Made by a program: the position numbers and the translations under genes. From assembly GCA_932521025.1 (NCBI GenBank), contig OW051468.1, positions 9,114,064 through 9,178,063 of the forward strand: DNA of 64,000 bases. Reading direction: 5' to 3'. Shown in pieces: positions 22,058 through 34,767 of this stretch; position 1 is the stretch's first letter; each line of letters starts with the position of its first letter. The stretch comes from Oscheius onirici. Its lineage: Eukaryota; Nematoda; Chromadorea; Rhabditida; Rhabditidae. Below the pieces are notes generated by a model. It saw nothing but the letters and a program-made list of their open reading frames with translations, was not told where the DNA came from and did not search any database.

Positions 22058-22861
22058 ACGAGTACCTTTTCCTTTACTCCTTGTCCCCTAAATTCTCTTA
22101 TCAAACTTGCTGAACTTTGTCTCTTGAAATCACGGAGCCCGGCACACTTAGCTTCTCGAAAAATAGATAAGCATTTTCACTTGCAAGGCTTGCTCTTTTT
22201 ACCCAACTCCCTTTCAGTGAAAATTAAAATACAGCCGCTGTTTATACTAGTCTCTACAATATGACATCATCTCCATTTTGCATCCCTGTTGTTTCCACCA
22301 GAGTCCCAATTAGTTGCAGAACGAAATATCTGTCGTAAGTGTCATTCGCAACAAGCTTCAAGTACAAGGCTGTTAAGTTTTGCGTCAGAGCATGTTTATG
22401 GAACTTCGTTTATGGATGTTCGAAAATTAGTGCAAGAAGATGACAAAAGCACTACTACGTCAGCAGTCTAAGTTCTTGCCATCAGGGCATTAACTATCAG
22501 AACTGTCAATCTTATGTGTTGTCAAAATCGATCTCTCTAAAAATTGAATTTGGTCCCAAGTTCATTGGCTCATGACCTCATTTTTAAGATATCGTAGACC
22601 AAGAAATGCCCCGATTATCTGTAGAACAATGGGACCTGTTACAGCTTCCTAAAATAGAGGCCTTTTCGCAACATGAAAGGCATGTGAAGCAAGCATCAAA
22701 GACGAAGATTTTACCCAGAACAACACAAGTACGATTCGGAGGAACTGTACGAGTTGTAGACAAAACATCGATCAAAACTCGCATCGATCAAAACAAAAGT
22801 TAGATTGTTCTGTTGAAAAGTGACAGTTAATTTTATAAAAAGAGGTCATTACCGTAACCCA

Positions 22862-23010
22862 TTTCGCTCGTGTCAAACCGCCACATTACGTACTTTATAG
22901 TCACGCAAAATTGCGTACAAAAGACCTAGGAAATTGCTAACTTCTTTCCACCCAATTTTGCGTACATTTAGTACGCAATTTCGCGTGAGCGAAAGTACGC
23001 AGCACATCTC
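22862..23010. repeat. Inverted-repeat element, family F
   Basis: Left: GTCAAACCGCCACATTACGT, then CACGCAAAATTGCGTAC. Right: TTTTGCGTACATTTAGTACG and GCAATTTCGCGTGAGCG. It is related to elements at 33428 and 34768. Confidence 0.6.
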
Positions 23011-25424
23011 TTTGGTAACCGGAAAAAGCTGGCAGCTACGCAGCTAAAAATTATTGCTGAGTATCCTACATTCACCTATTGTAGCTAGCAGTCTTGGAGC
23101 AAAAACCAATGGGTCCTGAGATGACCTGAGGTCCCTCAACGTGCAGTTTTCGAATGAAACTACCAGAATTCCGTGTTCCCAGTTCCGATTTTACACCCCC
23201 TGTTTACTACTCTCTCCCAGGTATGGGCTGATTCTAAAAGGTTTTTTAATCACAAGTTTTTGGGCAAAGTTCTTCGCGTTCTTTGTTCAGCAGGGGGAGA
23301 ACCCCCCTTGTCTTGATAGTGCCAAAAGCTGTCTCCCCCGAAAACGTAGCCTAACCGCACCCTTAACTTGTTGTAAATATTTTCGTCTGTCTAAGTATCA
23401 AATCGAGAAGACCACATGGTGGTTCTTCTGCTTCCCTTCTTCGCCTTGATCAACACTCTCTTTCCACTTGAGAGATCGACCAAGGTTATCTATACAGTCA
23501 TGTTGATTTCTTTGATTGAATCTTCTTTCTCCTGTTTTTGCTTCTTCCTCCCTTTTTTGAATTTTTCTCGAGTCAGGGCTATCCATATCTTATCGTACAC
23601 CATTTTATGACCTTCATTTGCAAAGCTTTCGCTGAATTTTTGCAACTTTTAGTGCATTTTGGACGGTGTCATCATCCACTGAAATGTATTATTTGTAGTT
23701 GACATTGTGCTCATTCAGCCTGCTCTCGTTTGAGAACTATTGTTAAAAAAAAGTTCAGCCTTGTCTGTCATGTTCCAAATTCTTCTCTTTTTGACATCAG
23801 TCCATAGATCTCCTTCTTTCTTCTCTTTCCAGAAATGCGAAAACAGAAGAAAACCTGCACGGAACCGAAACTGTCTCCCCTGTTGACCACGGGTTTTAGT
23901 GCAAATTTTCTGGAATCATATGTCCCCATCAGTCTCAAAACTTATCCCTACAAATGGTAGCGCTGACTCGTTGACCCGTTTCGTCAGTTGTTGTGAGCTA
24001 CAGTAATCTCATAAACTATGCCTAAATTAATCCAAGAAACTTTTAAAAGAGCAAGATCCTAAATTTACGCAATTGACTGTCCCCCTTGGTGCAAAAGAAG
24101 ATAGAGATCAACTGCTTTTGGGGGCAGAAAGGTCACAGCCGCGGCTGCGACTTTTGCCTACGTAGGCTTCTGACCACAACCATCACCCCCCTTTTTGACC
24201 ACTTTTGTAAAATTCCAAAAGTTTTTTTCTTCGCTGTGGGACCAAGAATTTTGAAATTAGGCCTAGATCAGTTTCCTTGTGTTTTTTTTGTCGCATATCA
24301 AATTTTTTTTTTTGGAGCAAACCACCAAGCATGGTTAACGGGAAAAAAATAGACTCATTCCTGTACCGAAGGCGTTGTGGTACAGACCCCCAATTTTTAA
24401 AAGCCTGTTTTTTCCGTTCCCTTAAAACTTCGAAGAACCTCTCTAATCTCAAGACTTTCATAATTTCTCTCAATCTGATCTTCATGTCGAAGCAGCTGAC
24501 ACACGTGGTGCTCATTTTAAACCGTCTGAATGTCTGAATCACGGCCATAGTGTAACCGAATGATCCCTCCTGGTTGACTCACGCACGCCGCTCTCTTGAT
24601 TCCAGGTCGAAATTCTTCCGGCCGACTTCCAATCGAGTCGGAAGCCACCCACTAAGAGCCCGGAAAGACAAATTCTCAGTCTTCGGCCTCACGAATCATT
24701 TTTGAAATTTGTGCTCAATGGAAATTAAAATGACACATCGGAACGCGGAATTTTTGCAACACATAAGGTCGATTGAATGAAGATTAAACTGTGGTCAAAA
24801 TATATGACGATGTTCTTGCTCACGTTCGTTTTTAAAAAATGAGAAAAAAGAGCTGAATTTCTAAATAATCTCATGAACTTGAACTTTTTGAGCAGCACCG
24901 CTAATTCGAATGGCTCTCTTTCGAAAGTACAAATAATTTTTATAATCTTCACGTAGAGTCATTAAGATGGTGAAAAGGTCCAAGTTGGAAAGATCGGTAT
25001 CATTTTTATGGAACCGTCTCATTATGGTTGAACAGGGGAAATCAAGCAACTTCGTGCCGGGATTTTTTTAATCAAACGACGGTTTCTTCAAAGGTTCACA
25101 ATATGATATGGTTAGGGGCTTTCGACGACCAGGCCGACCGACCTGTCACTTTTGTCGCGATCCATTCGCTGACAGCCACAATCTCTGCTAGCCTTTCGGT
25201 TCCTTGTTAGGCTGTTCTAACAACATTTCCACCCTCTCATCCGTCATGTTTTGGTTTCAATTTGACAGATTTCGACAAGGGAATAGTATGAACTATAAGT
25301 CACACACGCTGACGCTGATTTTCGTAATACAGAAAATTAAGAATACACATTTTCGTTCAAATTTACGCCCTGTGGAAGTGTCACACAAATATCTACGAGT
25401 CATAGCCAGCGTACGAGCCTAATC

Positions 25425-25620
25425 TTATGGAAATGGATAGACTGTAAATTAAGTTCCGAGAATGGGCAGTCCTTTATATTTGTGTATTGGATACTCAGCT
25501 GAAAATACGCAGCGAATGCATATATCTTTCTGTATAGTCTGTTCAAAATGTTGAGAGCGTAATTTTAATTGACCCGCGCGTTTTCCATAAAACACCTTTC
25601 AACTCATGATTTACAGACTA
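25425..25620. repeat. Family B-like repeat, composite
   Basis: It contains ATTGGATACTCAGCTGAAAA and TATAGTCTGTTCAAAATG. A second arm (AATTTTAATTGACCCGCGCG) matches the outer arm at 10975. The arrangement suggests two overlapping or rearranged copies. Confidence 0.55.
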
Positions 25621-26134
25621 AATTAGCTAAATTTTTTGCAGATTCGTAAATTTCATCAAGTTGGGCAATATGAGCGCTCACACCCTTCCGAAGATGGTAA
25701 AGCACAGGAAAATTCCATGAAAATGCCACCCGAGTTTTGATGCCTTCTATTAGATCAAAACTCGATAGAGATCTGGATTGCCGATGTAAGCATCTGTTTG
25801 ATGACGCTTGTAAGAGGTGTCAGCTGGGTCTGCCCGAGGTGCGGAAACTTGCAAAGAGACGTAAATCGAAAAGAGTGCAAGTGTTTTCGGGCCGAGAGAC
25901 ACACCTTTTTATGTTGTCTTCAAGAGAACGAGGTGTAATCTCTCCGTCGTGCTAACGTTGTACGGGCGCCGATCCGTGCCATTGCACTCGTCTTAATTTT
26001 ATGTCACACCTTTACGTCCTACTATTTTTCATCTTCTGACTGAAGAACCTCCAATGTTAATTTTAATCATTGATCATTTCATGCTTCAAGTCTTCTAACA
26101 TCCTACGTCAACTTTACCCCTTCCCACAAATATT

Positions 26135-26310
26135 GAGACTTTCAAAAGAAACTTCAATTTTCTAACTCACACTTAATTTTTCCAGCTTTCTGATGTTCTA
26201 CAAAGTTGTAGAGCTCGTCAAATACTACATTTTTGCAGAACATCGCAAAGCAGAAAAATGCATGCATAAACTATAAAATTTCGGTTTCTTTTTAAAGTCC
26301 GGAGGGTGGC
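26135..26310. repeat. Palindromic repeat, family A
   Basis: The core GATGTTCTACAAAGTTGTAG faces TTTTTGCAGAACATCGCAAA. Outer arms are AAGAAACTTCAATTTTCTAA and TTTCGGTTTCTTTTTAAAGT. Confidence 0.7.
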
Positions 26311-26989
26311 GGCTAAAGTGGACAGACCTCTCTTTCACTCGACTTCTCGAGTCTTTCCTATTTCGAACCCGATCATTTCGTTCACAATTTTCTTTCCATT
26401 GTTTGTCCAGACTTCTCTATTATTATTCCTGCTATTTCCTGATCCCAAGCGCCCACCGTTCAAATCAAATTTCCGCTCCCTCTCTTGCAGAGAACGCACT
26501 GACCGACATTGACATCATATTTTCCAAACAAACTTCACATCATCTCCGCCTTCTCTCCCACTATTTGTTTCCTCGTAGTTGATGAACCACTCGGCTCATT
26601 ACCATCAAACCAAAGTCCCACTCAAAATTGTTCAGCTTGCTTACAGTTTAATGCAGCGACCATTAGCAGCAGACACAAACAATTTACCACGTCGGTTAAT
26701 AGAATTTTCACTCGAAGATCGCCAAAAAACTGCAAGATTATGCAAACCTGCGATTTACTTCAATAGAAATCAGTAGATCTAAGGTTTTGTCATGCGGCTG
26801 GATTAGGAAAGAAGATAACAGGATTAGGCTTGAAATCGTTGGAAAGGCCAAAATGTATGATCCGCACAGATAAATGTCGGGGCTTTCCACTTCAGAGAAC
26901 AAACAAAGAGACGGATTTATGCAAAACCCTCTGCTTAATGTCGACTTGAGTTATTTATAACGGAAGTAACTGGAAACCGTATATCTTTC

Positions 26990-27080
26990 AACTGACTATT
27001 ATAAAGTGCAAAAGTTGGCCGAGGATAGCAGCCAAAATATGAATTTGGTTGGCTGAGTATCCAACGTTTTACGGGTGTGT
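26990..27080. repeat. Family B fragment
   Basis: GGTTGGCTGAGTATCCAACG marks the inner arm of family B. The left part has a decayed AGTTGGCCGAGGATAGCAGC. Outer ends are missing. Confidence 0.5.
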
Positions 27081-27885
27081 CTACTTCTAGAAACTTCTGC
27101 ATTTCTTCTAACTTGCCAAGGCATCATCTGGAAACTGAACCATTGGGTACTGTCATCAGTGAACTGAGACTGTTGGAGGGACTCTCACGGTGGTGACTAC
27201 CGTCTTTTTTTGTGGAAACAGGCTTACCCACACCTTCTTGTGGAAACTGCCCTTCTGCTGGACACTGTTTGATCAAGAGACCAGGACCTTTCAGTCCCCA
27301 TCCTCAATTAGAAGCTTGCAGACAGCGCCCTTTCTCAAAAAGACTTACAATAGCTATAAATGAGAGCCAGCGCCCACCTTCCTTTTCTGAAAAGCGCGAG
27401 CGTACTCTCGCTAATAATGGAAGTCTAATTGGTGACGAGAGACTCATCTTTCCCTCCTACTCTTTCTTCTTCATGTCAGGGGTCGCACACAAATATTCTC
27501 ACGTAAATGACGTCAAGAAACTTGTGAGAAAAGGTGCTGACGGCTGTTAATTGGAGAAAGAGTGACGGTCTGGTCAGGGCTTAACACATGTGGTTGAGTT
27601 TCAAAAACACGGATGTCAAGTGAGCTTCAGAGAACGCGGCGAGGGTGGGAACGGAAATTAGACTACGGACTCTCTTCTTTGATCCCTTGGGTCGTTGACA
27701 GAGCTCTTGAGAGTTGAAGGATCTCTTTGGTATCAAGCCAAGAAATTAGTTGACAATCTTGTCTCAGCTATCCTGATACATGCTGGAAAAAATCTTGGCC
27801 TAGGAATTTCAATGAGTCTCTTTGGTTTGAGATCGCTAAATACATGCGGATGGTACCGACTCAAAAAAAAAGCAAAAAAATAATG

Positions 27886-27958
27886 AAAGGATTCGAACTA
27901 CGGACCTTCAGTTGCCAGTCTGTCGTGTTCACCACTCGGCCATCCGCGCGTTGCGGCC
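27886..27958 (-). pseudogene. Degenerate tRNA-like sequence
   Basis: On the minus strand it reads GGATGGCCGAGTGGTGAACA (D arm), CAGACTGGCAACTGAAGG (anticodon region) and GTAGTTCGAATCC (T arm). Stems do not close well, so the identity cannot be given. It is followed by ATTTTTTTGCTTTTTTTTT, the same downstream motif as other tRNA-like loci here. Confidence 0.5.
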
Positions 27959-29619
27959 GCTGCTTCTGATGTCCAGAACACAACACAGTTTGTACCTGTT
28001 GAAAATTTTTGTGATCAGAGTTTCCTCTTGATTTACGAATCTCTCTTCCATTACGCATCATCTCTGATTTCTGTCCTTCCTCCGCCAAAATTTACACCTA
28101 GTCCTCCACTAATCTCGGCCCACATTTCATCAAGGCTAATGTTCGTCAGTTCAACGAAAACTCTAGAAGTTCAAAGAGGTCACACGTGCTTTTTCGATAA
28201 GGTGCGATCGAAAAGTCAAAGTTGGTTTTGGTTCTTTTGTGACTTGGTCGAACTTTACACACAGTTCCCGGGTTCGACACTACTCTGTTTGTTTTCCGAG
28301 TCACTGTGTCCAGTTTCACCCGGAACTCGGCAGAATGAGTCAGTTTTGTTGAACATTGAGAAATGGTTGATTGGTCTCCTTTCAGTCAGGAGTCTTCTCC
28401 TTCTGGAAAAATATGGGGATTAGGCTCCCATTCGTTCAGTTTTATTCTTTTCACAAGAGTTGGCTGAGGACAAATGTAGAAAAGCAATCTCGTCAGCTGA
28501 TAGTCGAAAATATCTGACAATCAGATTTCAAGATTTCAAGACAATCTTATTTTTGGTTCGAGAGCGGAGGAAAGAAGAGATCAGCCTTAGAATGCTCACA
28601 GTCAGTCCAGAGAAACATTAAACTCTTAAAAAGTTCGTTGCGAGACCCGTACAGCTTGCAAACATTGTCAGTTAGTCAATTTCCCATTTTTGGCCAAATT
28701 CAAATTTCGGCTGCGTTTGAACGTTATTGTTTCGCTGCAATGGAACGGACATTTTAATGGTCTAATTTTTCTGATTTTTCTTGTTAGTAACTTCTGGACT
28801 ATCTTTGACAGTAGGGAGAAGATTATGTCCAGGCTATAGTACCATTTGACTCAAGTCTCTCTCTCGATTCAGTTTCCGGGAACCGGGCTTCGTTCAAATG
28901 TCGGGTTTAACTCAAACCTATCCCCCCACATCATTTATGAAGAAATAGCTTCTTGATGGAAGACATGAAGCGTGCAGAACCGAGAGAGGGAAATGTTGAT
29001 TTCCGTTGGATCAAAGAATCCCTTTCTGGAGAACTATCAAGTTGTTTTGGTAGGCTCTCTGAAAACAACGTAGGAGGAGGACACACTTCTTTCACGCATG
29101 CTCTTTTAGTTTTGAGGGAGAGCGCCTTTGAATAAGCTCTGGATCGAACAACGAGATCACACAAACAAGGGCACCCTTTTCTAGAAGGGCATTTTAGTTA
29201 ATGCGGTCAAGGAGTACTATCCGAGTTCTCGGCGTTTCAGGAAAATTGGAAAAGTTGGGCCAAAACAGGGATCAGAGGCTCCTTGAGACAAAAATATTTG
29301 GTGAAAAGTTCCCGTACCTTAACTTGATCTAGTCTTTTGATCTCTCTATCTAGCTTGATAGACATGCCATCTCGCTCAGCTCAACCCGAAAAATCTCACG
29401 TATTTGGACATCTCGTTCCCTCCCAGATTGACGCATCCTGTAATTGATGGGACTCAAAGAAGGGTCAAGAAGGAAAACTGAGCATGGAAATCGAAACATT
29501 GAAAACTAATTGTTGCATCAGAACGTGTAACTTTCAAGGTGACATGGTTAAAGCGAGGCCGAAGCAATTTTATGATTATCTAACCTCGTTAGAGCGATCG
29601 AGAAGGCCGCGCTGACGTT

Positions 29620-29687
29620 ATCGCGTAGCGCAGGTGGTTAGGAGTTAGATTGGGAACCAAAACCAAAGCGGTTCGATTCCGATTGCC
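29620..29687 (+). pseudogene. Degenerate tRNA-like sequence
   Basis: It contains the box A-like TAGCGCAGGTGGTTAGGAG, the loop region GATTGGGAACC and a T-arm box GCGGTTCGATTCCG, then a T-run. The stems are imperfect. A Pro-like GGG anticodon is possible but not secure. Confidence 0.45.
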
Positions 29688-30212
29688 TTTTTTACATGGA
29701 AGCAACTCTCAAGTAATATTTTGCTTTGAGTTTGGTCAAAATCGGATTTTTCCTACCGCAGGACCTTCTTTTTTGGGCACATTCAATCGGAGTAGCGCGG
29801 AGACTCTAGTTTGTCTAGTCCTGTAAGGGCATTTTTTCGAAAAATGTGTGGGACTGTGTGTTCTTCACACTGCGCGTGTCTTGACTCATTGCATTCCACT
29901 CTCTTATCTACGTCACAGTGAGAGTGGACCCCCGCTTCTCCCCCAAAATGTTGCGACTCCTCAGTTCCTTTACACCCTTCTCAGACTTCACGTGTGTCTC
30001 TCAGACCCTTTAATCTCTTATTGTGATCTTCCCCTGACCACTTACCTATATTACCAGTGGAGGGATTTTTTACGGTGATCTCACTGGTATTTAGTTCTTG
30101 ACCGGCTCAAAGACTAGATGACAGTACTGTTGTGAGATCTATAGATCTATAGCTAATACTTTTTCGCGGAAATTTTACTGATCTAGTGTCCAGAACAAAA
30201 GTTAATTGTCGG

Positions 30213-30356
30213 GTTACTGTAGAATTTTTCGTGTCGGGACCAACTTCAGCCGTAAATATATAAAAACACTCATGAAAAGACACAAAAACACGAAACTCAT
30301 GAAAAGCTAAAGTTTAAAGGACTGGGTCCCGACGAGAAAAAACTACAGTAACCCTA
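30213..30356. repeat. Palindromic element, family D, intact copy
   Basis: The ends are GGGTTACTGTAGAATTTTTC and GAAAAAACTACAGTAACCC; the next inward motifs are GTGTCGGGACC and GGTCCCGAC. It is the uninterrupted counterpart of the element at 10870-11225. Confidence 0.75.
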
Positions 30357-30890
30357 AGTGTCTTGAACAGTCGGATTCAAAGACTGTACGGGGCGAAGAG
30401 ATCAAAAGCTTACAGCCAATTAGAAGTCGATTGTAGTCTTCTTAATTGTAACGGGAGGTACAACTCGGGGGGATCTTTGATTCCTCCCTTAATTGTAATT
30501 GTGCTTACAAAAGTGTAGTTTGTTTAGCTAAAAAAAGTCATCGCGTGCGTTTTCGAAAGTCATTAAAAGATCAAAAAGAGAGTCGGGTCGACCCGTCGCG
30601 AATGACATCAAGACCTGTTTGTGTATTGGCCGACGAACTTTTAGTGTGGATACCAGCTAATTTTATTTTGACAGATTCTCACGCCTTTTGCCTTCTCGTA
30701 AAAATGGGTCGTTTGCGCCCTCGCAGAGAGAACATTATGAAGACGGGCTTCCTCATTACAAGTCGGAGTTGACCTGGAGATCCTTTTTTTGAATTTGGCG
30801 GGCAAACTTACAGAGTCACAGAGTATAAAACATCGTGAGCTAATATTGATCTTTTTTACAGTTCTTAACATCAAAAAGCAAAAAACTTTT

Positions 30891-30962
30891 GACTAGTGAC
30901 GGAATTGAACTGAGTTTGTGGTGAGATTCGTAAATGGGCATCTTGCCACATCCTGCCACAGC
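30891..30962 (-). pseudogene. Degenerate tRNA-Arg(ACG)-like sequence
   Basis: On the minus strand it has GATGTGGCAAGATGCCCATT, TTACGAATCTCACC and CAGTTCAATTCCGTC, parallel to the copies at 16109 and 53725. It is followed by AAAAGTTTTTTGCTTTTTG. Confidence 0.5.
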
Positions 30963-31486
30963 CTATGAGGAAAGTCTGTCGGCGGTTTCGGACGCGCTTA
31001 TGAGCAAAGAGCAAATACAGTAGAGACCTTTAAACTTAGGGTGGGGCATGTTGCATCAAGCCATTGAAAAATTCTTGTCTGGCGCCCTGTCCGTGCACTT
31101 TTCGCGGGACGTCTTTTTGGCGCCATGTCCTTCTGATCCAAATTTTCATTCATCATCTTGCCCTCGCCCCGCTTGACCCGTAACCATGCTGACAATTTGT
31201 AGTTTCAACATGAACTGAGTCAGAAAGTTTCGAAAATCAGTCATCATGACCTCTCTTTCTCCTCTCTTGCTCCGTCCAGTAGAGCTTGTTCTCTAGACCC
31301 TTGGAGAGAAAGGGGGCGGAGACAGAATTACGATGAATGGCCACGCCTCTCTCCGCTCAGAGACAGGGTATATAGGCAATGTTGCCTCGGGCTTCTGTTC
31401 CTCTTCCGGATACCGAGACTCTCCTGACCTATACTCAGTTCTCTTTACTACTTTTTCCTTAAACTCATAATCACAAAGACTTTCAG

Positions 31487-32848
31487 ATGTCCTGTGTTCG
31501 AGGACCAATGGTCAATTCTGGAATCGACCGCCCTCTTCAACATTTCGCCTACCCCTTCCAAGTCATTTTCCTGACCTATGTGACAGTCCGAGGCTGTCTC
31601 CAGCTCCGCTACGGCCCCAACCGACTGGTGGCACGACGGACGTTGATGCTGTTGGCTGTAGTCGACTTCTGTCTGCTTCTAACAATGCTGCCACAGTCCC
31701 TTTCAACGTATTCCATCTTCTACGAGAATGAGACCTTCAGGTGAGGAGAGGACTTCTTTCCCGTCTAAAAATCAAGTTTAGGAGGTTCATCCACTACTCG
31801 AAAGTGTCCGTCAACGCCTGGAGCAACATTTTTTCCGCCGCTGAGGTCTTTCTGACCGTGTCCATTTGTCTCGAGTGCTATCTGCGGGCGAAGGCTTCAC
31901 CAATCTCTCGGGTAAGTGGGCAAAAATAGCACAATCCAATTACTGTAGTAAACAAGGACTATAGCATCATTTTGTTAAAAACAGGAAATAACGGGCTATA
32001 TTTGGCTTGAATGCAGAACAAGAGGATCGAGAGTTCTTGAAAAAGCAAAAAAAACTGTAGACGAGAATCGAACCACAGTCTGTCGGACTGCAGACGAACG
32101 CGCTGCCACTGCGCCACTTCAGAACAGAATAATTAATTTCTTTTTCAGTGGTTCGACGGCGGAATCCGCTACTGGGCCATGATTGGAGGCGTCTTCTGTC
32201 TCTCGCTGGTCTTCAGTTTTTACCATTTCCTCCTCTACGAGATCAAGACTCGCTTCCGCTGCAATGGCGAGAAACTCGTATCGAAACTTGTGGTGAGTAA
32301 TAAGTTCAAGGAACCCCGAACAATGAACAGTTACAGCTGAACCCGACTTTCACACCGGCCATGGTTCGCTTCTTCAACGTCGGACAGGCCCTTTTTGTCA
32401 TTGCCGTGCCGTGCGTCGTTGTGGCCGTTTGTAATAGCCGCTTGGCCAACATTTTACGTGAAGGAAAACTACCTCTGGTGAACAATGAATGCCTCGAGCT
32501 GGTCAGCAATGACAGTCAGCCAACTAGTGGAGCGCACTGCGTTCGACGACTGACTGTCATTTCAGTGATCTTCATCTTGAGTCATGTGAGTTTTTCTATC
32601 ATTTATGGGTATAGAAATCTTGACACAAAGACACAATTAGAAAATTTGAAAAATTTGCTAATCTGTTTAATTTTCAGGTGCTCTCCTTCGTTCCTTTCCT
32701 CTACGACATCTTCCCGAACCTGTACCTCTCGCAATTCTTCCCCTCCATCATCACCATCATGAATTCTGCTTTGGTGATGGGAAAACTTGTGACTCTTCAC
32801 CTTCTCTTCGACTCTTGTCGCGATCTCGTACGGACTGACTTCTATTGA
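31487..32848 (+). CDS. Rhodopsin-like seven-transmembrane receptor
   Basis: Five exons (31487-31740, 31782-31911, 32149-32292, 32337-32585 and 32678-32848) are in phase and give 315 aa. Seven hydrophobic segments are visible: FAYPFQVIFLTYVTV, LMLLAVVDFCLLLTMLP, FSAAEVFLTVSICLECYL, YWAMIGGVFCLSLVFSFYHF, GQALFVIAVPCVVVAVC, RRLTVISVIFILSHVLSFVP and IITIMNSALVMGKLVTLHLL. The end of TM3 reads ECY in the place of DRY. TM7 lacks NPxxY and has GKLVTLHLLF, a variant seen in divergent nematode peptide-receptor-like GPCRs. The N-terminus is short, and the ATG lies directly after TTTCAG, a likely trans-splice site. Ligand unknown. Intron 2 carries a tRNA-like sequence in antisense. Confidence 0.87.
32055..32121 (-). 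pseudogene. tRNA-Cys(GCA)-like sequence in a GPCR intron
   Basis: On the minus strand it reads AGTGGCGCAGTGGCAGCGC (D arm), TCTGCAGTCC (loop CTGCAGT, anticodon GCA) and TGGTTCGATTCTCG (T arm). The acceptor strands CTGAAG/CTACAG pair with one mismatch. A T-run and TTTTTTTTGCTTTTT follow. It is too imperfect to call functional. Confidence 0.5.
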
Positions 32849-33427
32849 ATCCGAACCCCCCCCCCCTCTCTCTCTCTCTCTCCAGAACAAAAATCTCTAC
32901 CCACACGTGTTTTATCCCACTCAGATCTCTCCACCTAATGTTGCCCATACACACCTCCAAGGAAAAAGCTCTAGTCCCTTCGAGACTGAACCCAATCTCC
33001 CAGAAGTGATCTCACAGAACACAGCGAGTATTTGGCCTCTGTACACAGCAAAAGAAGTAATAAATATGCTCAGTCAATCTTTTTTTCTATTCTGAAGAAA
33101 GAAGAAGCTACTGATGTGGACCATTTTTAACACCGACTGGATTTTTTGCCCTCTGAAAAAATAGCTGTAGAATACTGGGTTCTTTGTATCTTACCCGTTA
33201 GAAAAAAGTTTGTTCATCAGAGGCAATTAACTAACTAAACATGGTTGATTGCATTGGCAGCTTGGATCTTGTTGTAGATGTTTCGGAAATGAACAACAAA
33301 CAAGAAATTCTTAACTTCGGACGGGTAAGGCAAATCATAGTAAAGTTTCGGACGAGTAAGATGAAGAAGAATAGTCTAAATACTAGCTTTCCCTACTCGT
33401 CCGAAGACAGTCTACACAACGAAAGGT

Positions 33428-33895
33428 ACTATAGCTGTTGCCAAACCTTCACCTTACGTACTTTTCGTTACGCAAAGTTGCGTACGAAAAATATAGTTGA
33501 AATTTGAATAAAATGGCTTGCCCGCTAATATCGAAAAAAAAATACGTAAGGTGAAGGTAGACATGGCTCCGGGCCGGGCCGGAGATTCCAGGCCCGGTCC
33601 CCAGACTTGGCCGTCGGACCGGGATCGGACCAAAAATGACCAAAAATGAAGATGGTCATATTATAGCGCATTTTAGCGCATTCTAGAACTAAATCAAAGA
33701 ACAATAATATTGTTATATTTTGCTGAACTTTTTTTTACAAAAATGACAAAAAATGCAGATTTTGGTAAAAAAAACACACCCCTTTTTCCAAAATTTCCCC
33801 CCGGCCCGGGCCGGGCCTCAACTTTCAGGCCCAAGCCCGGCCCGTCAGCCATGTCTAGGTGAAGGCTTGGCACGCGCTATAATAGAAGACTGTTA
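33428..33895. mobile_element. Inverted-repeat element family F hosting a nested insertion
   Basis: The left arm TGCCAAACCTTCACCTTACG is matched by the split right arm ACGTAAGGTGAAGG and GGTGAAGGCTTGGCACG. Between the right-arm halves lies a separate 300-base element (33558-33857) flanked by the repeated octamer GGTGAAGG. Confidence 0.8.
33558..33857. mobile_element. Non-autonomous hAT-type element with 8-bp target duplication
   Basis: Terminal inverted repeats are TAGACATGGCT at the left and AGCCATGTCTA at the right. The host octamer GGTGAAGG occurs at 33550-33557 and again at 33858-33865, and occurs once at this point of the family F arm elsewhere. An 8-bp duplication is the hallmark of hAT transposition. 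The subterminal parts are GC-rich (GGGCCGGGCC) and the centre is AT-rich. No transposase is present. Confidence 0.8.
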
Positions 33896-34767
33896 GGGAA
33901 TTGTGCCAGAGACAGAGTCACAGAGTCCACCATGGAGTTACCTCGTTTCGGCCTGATACTTTTCTTCAGCAAAAGGCAGAGAAGAACCGAATGATGTTTG
34001 GTAATACTCGAGCTGGCTCGATAATTCGATAAACATACTCAGAAAGTGTAAAAATGGGTGGAAAATTTGTAAAAACATCAAAAATGAACACCAGGGGGTT
34101 GACGCTCCAAAAATTTGAACTGAGGGGTTGCCAGCTCGAGTATTACCTGATGTTTCAGTACCAGCGTGTCAGGATCCCAGTATGTAAATGTGTTAGAAAC
34201 ACTTTCCAATTTGATTCTGTTCTCTGAATTCATGGCTCCAAAGCCCCTCCTAAAACCCTCAATCAGAGTCCTGAGTCAGGCTTGTTGAGTCGAGTTCTTT
34301 CAAACCAAAAGAACCCGGGATGATACGGGTTCTTAAATAGTGTTTTAGAGTAATAGTTCCGGAGAAGAAAAAGCGCGGTGAGGGTGTTAGAGGAGGCTTA
34401 ATTGGGCGGGGGAGAAGAATGATTGGAAACAGTGAGACAGAAATCGAGAGGGCGAGGAGCGGAAGGCAGACCGAGTATAGGTTTCTAAAGTCAATTTACA
34501 GATTTTATTCGCGGAGTATCCTTGAATTTGAATTCTTCTGGATGATCATTCAGTTTGATTCCTTGCTGGACAGCTAGTAGAAAAGATTTTGAGGAGATGA
34601 TAGGCTTGCAATGTGAGCCGATATAGCAGAAACCACTGTTTACGTCGTTTCTTGCAGAGAAATGAGATCTTTATATAAATAGTGACAACTGTTTGTCTGT
34701 TTGTCCGGAATATTATCTTCGAGGAGGACTCCTAGTATTCAGATAGGAATCAGGAATAGAAGTCAAA

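Larger units (their letters stand above)
18116..31486. other. 13-kb gene-poor region rich in inverted repeats
   Basis: No exon chain with signal peptide, transmembrane or domain logic was found on either strand. It holds family A (20602, 26135), element C (21467-22057), family F (22862), family B (25425, 26990), family D (30213) and tRNA-like sequences (27886, 29620, 30891). A region at 19135-19886 is unusually open on both strands and richer in GC than its surroundings. Confidence 0.5.

Noticed and set aside
24183-24548. 121-codon minus-strand open frame, basic peptide
   Set aside because: Lys/Arg/Phe-rich translation of AT-rich DNA, no domain and no splice sites; likely chance.
27212-27550. 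112-codon plus-strand frame
   Set aside because: Low-complexity Pro/Ser/Arg peptide, no homology recognised and no acceptor or donor logic.
18116-31486. Search for a CRISPR-like array or an operon in the gene-poor region
   Set aside because: The repeats are palindromic and dispersed, not regularly spaced; eukaryotic context makes CRISPR irrelevant.
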